A stretch of DNA of 64,000 nucleotides from Echiichthys vipera (lineage: Eukaryota > Chordata > Actinopteri > Perciformes > Trachinidae), in the NCBI GenBank assembly GCA_963691815.1, contig OY829652.1, forward strand, positions 2,582,567 through 2,646,566. Reading direction: 5' to 3'. Shown here in pieces: positions 58,040 to 64,000 of the stretch. Position 1 is the first letter of the stretch. The number at the start of each line of letters is the position of its first letter. A program made the position numbers and the translations under genes. The notes below the pieces were generated by a model. That model had not been told where the DNA came from. It saw nothing but the letters and a program-made list of their open reading frames with translations, and searched no databases.

Positions 58040-58620
58040 TGGTGTGAGATCCAGGTGTTTAACCTCTCACGAGGCCGATGATGTTACTGAAACCCTTTGT
58101 GCCAACGCCTGTCGTTAGAGTGGCAGTCGTTGGTGGAAGTAGTTCTGGACTTGGTTAGTGCTCTGTTGAGTCTGAACAACAGCCGTTGGAGTCATAGGAG
58201 GCCATTTGTGAACAGTTGTTCTCTGAGGTTAGATGTTGTTGAATCTCCTGGGAAGAGATGAAAGGGCAGCATTGCCGCTGACTGTTGTTAAGACTCAATA
58301 GAGCACTAACAAAGTCCAAACCAACTTCCCACCAGCGACTTCCACTCCAACGACGGTCGTTGGCACTTGGAGCACAAAGGGTTCCAGTGACATCATCGGT
58401 CTTGTCAGAGGTTTAATACCTGGATCTCCACACCAGTTAGTTAGACCAGTCCCAGCCTGGTCCTGGTCCAGTGGTTGGTGGAAGTAGGTCTGGTTGGTTA
58501 GTGCTCTATTGAGTCTGAAACGACAGTCGTTGGAGTCACAGGAGGCCATTTGTGAGCAGTTGTTCCTTGAGGTTAGATTGTTGGATCTCCTGGGAAGGGA
58601 TGAAAGGGCAGCATTGTAGA
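58040..58620. repeat. Complex repeat with direct and inverted copies
   Basis: The segment GTTAGTGCTCTGTTGAGTCT to GGGATGAAAGGGCAGCATTG occurs at about 58155-58275 and 58498-58616 in direct orientation, and GACTCAATAGAGCACTAAC with CCAACGACGGTCGTTGG at 58290-58365 is inverted. Confidence 0.75.
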
Positions 58621-59222
58621 TTGGAGATAAGTGGTGTCTCAGACATCATTCATAAAGGTGAAATTGTCTCTAGACTTTCTATTTGTGGACAGAAGTTGGA
58701 AGTTTAGAGTTTTAATTAGCAGCATCTAGTGAAAAGTGGAGGAACTGCATCTTAACACTCTTTGGTACTTAGTGGTCAGAAGCTTTTTCTGTGTTCCCAT
58801 AATCATTCAAATTCATCACCATGACATTTTGTGTATTATGCAGTTTGCTCGCTGTCGCTGGAGGACGAAAAGAGACGAGTTAATACGCAACTTGTCTGAG
58901 TTCTTGATTGTGGGCTTCGACCTCCTGCCTGCTGATTGTTCTTGATGATGATGGTGATCAGCTGAGACACTCGGTCGGAGGTCAGCCCGTGGTCTGCAGC
59001 TGTGATGAGTGATTACATGTCAGCTGACGGGTTCTGCAGCTCTGAGAAGAGGCGGGAAATAAACAAAACATACACAAAGGAAGAATCCTGCAGAGACGTC
59101 GACAGGAGGGGAACAACCTCAGCAAAGACTTCATGTGATGGCTTCATAGGGCTGGCTGATGCATCGATATGCTGAAATAGTGATATGTTATGTGATAAAA
59201 TGTTAAAAACATAATTAATTAA
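58621..59222. other. Intergenic, nothing recognised
   Basis: No repeat or gene resemblance noted. Confidence 0.4.
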
Positions 59223-59841
59223 TGGTTGAATATGTAAAATCTTTATTAAAAGCAATATTTAAAAAAAGAATACACCAACAGGGCGTTTTGAGGGGTACAG
59301 AATGAAAGTATCGCTTATTTTATTGTCTGAATTAATATTGACGGGGTTTGACAATGACTTGTAGCAGCCAATAGCGTTGGGCGTTGCTGGTTGCCAGGGT
59401 TGTCTGTTGTTGGGTGCAGCTACTGTAGACCGGCACCGGGTGAAATGGAGTTTGACAGTCCTGCAGCTGCTTGGGAGCCTCAGTGAAGGGGGCGTTCTTT
59501 GTCCCAGCAGCTGAGTGAGCGGAGACGGGCAACAACCAGAGTCACTATAGGCCGAGCATTCACTCCATGGACTGAGGGAAAGGAGAGGAACGCCATTCAA
59601 ACGCACGCCCACATGGCTACGCTTCTCCTTGATCGCTAACATCACTTTCATGTTTACTTAGCTGGAACGGCTAACGCTAACGGCTAACGCTAACTGTCAG
59701 TCAAACTCCTCTAATCCTTGTTTTTATGCTGTGGTTTTCTGGAGGGGACGGGTTCAAACAGGCTCAAACAGACTCCGGTCTCCTGGAGCTACTGGGCCGG
59801 GTCTGACCAACCTGGCAACCCCACTGCTGGACTTATTTTTT
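59223..59841 (+). mobile_element. GGTTGAATATG element, copy F3
   Basis: Starts TTAA-TGGTTGAATATG and matches F1 to CTGCTGGACTTATTTTTT, after which the right end is lost. Confidence 0.65.
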
Positions 59842-60623
59842 GACTAAACTGAATTGACTTGCATCCTTTCATGAGATTTTCAACGAGCTTGTGTTTGGCC
59901 CTTTTGGTGGTGCTAAATGAAAAGTCACCAGAGTCACTGGGATCCATCCTCTGTGGACAATGAATGTCTGAAGCAGATTTCACAGCCTTCAAATCTCCTC
60001 AGGAGTAAATGTGACGTTGGCAGAGCTGAAGCTGACTCCTTCTGACAGTGCGACTCTGCCGGTGTTATTATAGTATTATGATGATTGACAGCCGAGGAAG
60101 TAAACAGCCTCAGCATCTGCAAGTCACAATCCTCTGTCGGCGTCTTTTTACCGTCCATCCCTTAAACGCAAACCTGAGAATGTGAGAACAGTGAAACGTT
60201 CTGTTGTCAGTGAAAGTTAGATCTGAAAATAGTCGGACTGGTTTGTTTCCTTTAACCGTTTTTTACACGACCACATTTAAATGCTCTCACTCTCTTAATC
60301 ACTGTATTCTGTATCCTCTTTATAGAATAAACTCCTGAGGTTCATCATTCAATACGTCTTAAACATACAGAAACCAAACACCTGTCATTTTACAGCCCAC
60401 AGACTTCAGTTAGCGCCTCTACTTCAGCTAATAACCGTAATCTGCTTTAGTGCGGTGTCAGCAGTCACTCTGGATGTTCAGCTCGTCTGCACTGGAGCTG
60501 CCAAAGACCCAACGCCGGTTTTATGGTCTCTCTGAAGTTTGAGGACATTTTCACTCCAACCAGTGATCTGTAAGTTACAGGACAGAGCCTTCAAATGACG
60601 TTTTTGCATGTTGTAGCCTGTTA

Positions 60624-61645
60624 AGGCATCGACACACCAGGCCGACAGTTGGCCATTGATTGACGGTCAGCTAGCCTCTTGAGACCATCCTGATCTCTGA
60701 CCTCCATTGTATTTTACTTGCAGATCAGTCTGGTAACGTGCAACGGAGAAAATTTGGAGAAGTTTGTCAATCATCGTCCAATCAGCGTTGGTTTTGAGGC
60801 GTGTTTAGGTTTGACGCAACGCTCGCTAACTCTTTGTTCTCTGGATCCTTCTGTTGAATATGGACCGGGCTCCTAAAATTGGGCCTTTGATCCGTAAATT
60901 CGCGTTAAACACAAAGGGAAAATATCCTTTACCCACATGTTGTTTCCTTTCTGAGCTTTGCCTCAACGCTGTTAGCACATCACACGCTTCAGTGGTCTGA
61001 TTGGTTGATTTGGCCCGTATGTTGGTGACAGACAGATGGTTTATCCAATCAGAAACCAGGATTTTCTCCCCTTCCCTAAAGATCTTCAAACCAGAGTTCC
61101 CAGATGGAAATGCCGAGCAAATGAGAATCAGGCAAATCAATCCATCCATGACAGAGTCAGGTTAACGGTGAGTTAACGGTGGGTGCACTAGTCGGCACTA
61201 GTCAGTAAACGTCAGTGGCTTATTGGCCGATTATGCGTTGCTCAGGTAAGATTATTTCATTAGTCATTGAGCTCTTTAGCATATACCATTCATACTGTAA
61301 TTGTTTATGTTATTGTTCTCTTGCGCATGTAAATATCCGTTATTTCGACATCAAGTTGTGTCGTTAGAGTGCATAACTAGTATCTTATCTCTGTCCTGTT
61401 GGTCTGACGGTTTCACTTTTTGAATGACGAACACAGAGTACCATTGCCTGCTGGTATGAAGAGTGATTTCCTATAACACCGGCTCAAAATGGTGAGCGTG
61501 CTAATTGGCCATCGGCTGTAGTCTTTGAGGTGTGTTCAAGTGCCACTTTTTGCCCCAGACTCAGGTGATGTGAGACAACACAACAGTCGGCCTTGGTCAC
61601 CACCAGTCCACCAGTGTTAATGTCGGGTCGGTGTGTTCGGGGCTT
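60624..61645. mobile_element. Possible TIR element with weak terminal repeats
   Basis: GCATCGACACACCAGGCCGA at the left resembles the reverse complement of GTCGGGTCGGTGTGTTCGGGG at the right. The interior has no clear coding frame. Confidence 0.35.
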
Positions 61646-62821
61646 TAAAGGTCACGTTTGGTGTTATTGTCAACAAATGTTTTAATCTGTCTCTCCATAC
61701 TTAGAGGTGGGTTAGTTTACATCCAGTGCTCTAGAGACTCGTTGTCCGTCTCCATTTAAACAAATGGATCCACAATCTTAAATTTAAAACTCAGACTGTT
61801 GAATGATTGAACAGAAAGTGAGTTCAAAGTCTGACCTGTGGCCGGCTTCAGTCTGCAGCTCTGATTGGCTGTTTATCAGCTGTTCGTCACCTCTCTGCTA
61901 CCTCTCCATTAGCTCCATCTGCTGCTGCTGATTACAGGCTGAGAGGGGAGCCAGGTAAACATTTACCACCTTCGTACACAAACAATCAACAAGGTCTAAA
62001 CACTGACGACCGATGATCCAGATTGATGTGACGTCTTACCTCTCAAAACCACCTCAGATGGAAAAAAAACATCCACTTCCTGCGCTCTGTAAGCAAAGAC
62101 GGATGAGCTTTGGAAAACACATAATTTTCTCCTGAATTTCCAAAGGAGTGGATCTGAGGAGAGAGAAAGCAGCCAACAACTTTTAGGTTTTCTCCTTTAG
62201 TTGATAAAACATGGTTTAAAAGAAGCAATATAACAATTCTGGATGAAAACCTGCTTTTATAAATTGTATTTGAAGTGTTCCTGGCATAGTTTTCATAAGC
62301 AGAAGACTTTTCTGAGCTGTAATAAACATCTTTAATATCTTCTGCAACAAGACGAAGAGCGGAGAGCAATGCTAGCAGAAGCATTTCACTACAAACTGCA
62401 AATGTCAATGTCATGGTGGCGCTGCAGGTAAAGTCAGAGGATCGCCAATAATCAGGCTCAGTCCTCTGGGGACGAGTCTAATGGCAATCGATCCATTCAT
62501 GCAGGACTAGTGTTACTAGGTGACCTAATGTGATTTGGAAATTTTACTCATGACATCATCTGTTGAGCCTGATGAAAGATAGAAACAGGTTCCTTACCGC
62601 ATGCTGCCATCCGTGTCTTTATCTTTCCAGATTTCCCTCATCTGATGGATTTGAACCGTTCTTTCTGCCAATGAAAGAAGAAGAAGAAGAAGAATTCCTT
62701 TATAACGGGAAATCCGTTTTTTCACTCTGTTATTATTCATGTTACACACACACAGGCCCGAAATACACACACATGCACAAACAGGACCTATATACATGCA
62801 ATTAATGGCGAGACGTTAGAG
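61646..62821. other. Intergenic, minor repeat fragments
   Basis: GTCATGGTGGCGCTGCAGGT at 62411 resembles a teleost repeat also hinted at 47465-47580. An open - strand frame of 123 codons at 62043-62414 is not recognised. Confidence 0.4.
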
Positions 62822-62998
62822 CGAGGGGGCTGCCAGTGACCAGCGCCCTGAGCAGTTGGGCGTTCGGTGCCTTGCTCAACAGCCGGCACCTCTCCAGCCA
62901 CCAGTCCACGCTCCATTCATGGTCCACACAGGGACTGGTGTCCCTCCAGTTCCCAGCCAAGTCACCTATGGACTGAGCTACTGCAAACTGTAGAACGA
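62822..62998 (-). mobile_element. tRNA-derived SINE fragment
   Basis: In reverse it reads GCAGTAGCTCAGTCCATAGG (A-box-like) and later TTGAGCAAGGCACCGAACG, a familiar teleost SINE. Confidence 0.6.
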
Positions 62999-63212
62999 GA
63001 TGAGCCTCCTGAATTTGCACTCAAAATCGAACTACCCCGAATTCGCTAGTAGGAGTTTCACTTTGACAGGCTTTCCAGTGCACTTTGCCTAGTTGGAGGT
63101 CCGAAACTTGGGGCTTCCCATGACACTTGAACGCAGCATAAGCAGCCCAAGTGAAACGGATGACAGGCAGGAAGCTCCGCAAATCATTTTAATTGGATCG
63201 AATGCGCAGCAC

Positions 63213-63345
63213 AAGGAGCAATTCAGGGTTCAGTGTCTTACCCAAGGACACTTCGACATGTGGACCGGGGGAGGTGGGGATGGAACCGCAAATCTCTCAA
63301 ATGGAGGACGACCCACTCTTTCACTGAGCCACAGTCGCCCGTTTG
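63213..63345 (-). mobile_element. tRNA-like SINE, copy 4 (partial)
   Basis: Reverse complement of part of 46787-47094: CAGTGTCTTACCCAAGGACA, GGGGATGGAACCGC and TCACTGAGCCACAGTCGCCC. Confidence 0.7.
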
Positions 63346-64000
63346 GTAATCCCTCCATCCCGCAGAGCATCCCTGCCCCTGCTATGCAACACTGGATTCA
63401 AATCGACAAAGTGTTGGACCCTTTAGGTGTTGGACTACATTGCATCCGTGTCTGTAAATCCCAGTGCTATTCTATAAGAAAGTTAAGCAGAACAAAAGGC
63501 ACATTTCATGCATGTCTGGTCGGTAGTTTTGGGAATATCTTGTCATGGACCAAACCGTAGGTTTGGGGGAAACTGGTAGTGTTAAGGGAAACAGCCCAGG
63601 GGTCATTTGGCATTTGTTCTGTGGAAACCAGGATTTTTATGCACATCACCCAAGATGTCAATGAACTTAAAGACTTTGTAACAAAAAGTCAAACAGATCT
63701 GACTGAGTTCTTAAAACAAACCTATTCTATGCTCCTAATAGCAGACTGAACCACTATGAGGCAGGTTATAGTATTGTAAAAAGAGAATCACTTCAGATTG
63801 AGCTGAAGCCGTCTCCTCCAGTAAAAACACCGACGTGGCTGCCGTCCAAGCAGCCTGGCGTCAGGCTGTTGATTTTGAATCCAGTCAACCTCTCAGATCC
63901 CGATCCTACGTCAACACAACAACTCTGTGAAGCTCCGCGAGGGCCGTAAAATGCACAGTTAGGTCGGTGGGCGAAGATGGCACCAGAAACAATAATACGA
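63346..64000. other. Right end, nothing recognised
   Basis: A stretch near 63550-63620 resembles the dispersed repeat at 47200-47260 weakly. No gene recognised. Confidence 0.4.

Overview
The window is vertebrate nuclear DNA, almost certainly from a ray-finned (teleost) fish. It holds intron-split genes with GT-AG junctions, dense CA/GT microsatellites, and many dispersed elements of kinds I recognise from teleost genomes (Rex3/RTE-like LINE 3' ends, tRNA-derived SINEs, Harbinger-, piggyBac- and pogo-like short DNA transposons). I cannot name the species.

Three protein-coding genes are supported. (1) The 3' part of a leiomodin gene, probably lmod2, on the + strand: a large exon at 188-1390 and a seven-codon last exon at 3400-3420; its 5' exon lies left of the window. 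(2) A complete wasl (N-WASP) gene on the - strand, with 11 coding exons between 32681 and 11847 that join in phase to 553 codons covering WH1/EVH1, basic region, CRIB/GBD, polyproline, two WH2, central and acidic segments. (3) A complete PH-20/HYAL4-type hyaluronidase gene on the + strand, three coding exons from 48916 to 52193 encoding 505 residues with signal peptide, Asp-x-Glu catalytic pair, EGF-like region and a hydrophobic GPI-type tail. The order and orientation LMOD2(+) WASL(-) HYAL4(+) match the mammalian LMOD2-WASL-HYAL4-SPAM1 block, which supports all three names. Leiomodin and N-WASP both nucleate or promote nucleation of actin through WH2 modules; the hyaluronidase is not functionally linked and is a syntenic neighbour.

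Layout: 1-3.65 kb lmod2; 3.7-10.9 kb intergenic with LINE, pogo-like and fold-back elements; 10.9-32.9 kb wasl with introns full of satellites and Harbinger-like MITEs; 33-48.9 kb intergenic with the wasl upstream GC boxes, a 31-bp minisatellite, a piggyBac-like element and SINEs; 48.9-52.4 kb hyaluronidase; 52.4-64 kb intergenic with repeats and no recognised gene.

The most notable non-genic content is a family of short PIF/Harbinger-like elements, eight copies in 64 kb. Seven copies keep the same open frame of about 76 codons, resembling a Myb/SANT domain start, and it ends at a splice-donor-like site. Also notable are several simple repeats placed directly against splice sites of wasl and lmod2. 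I found no bacterial-type system, CRISPR array or unmistakably new gene; the novel-looking items are hypotheses to be tested.
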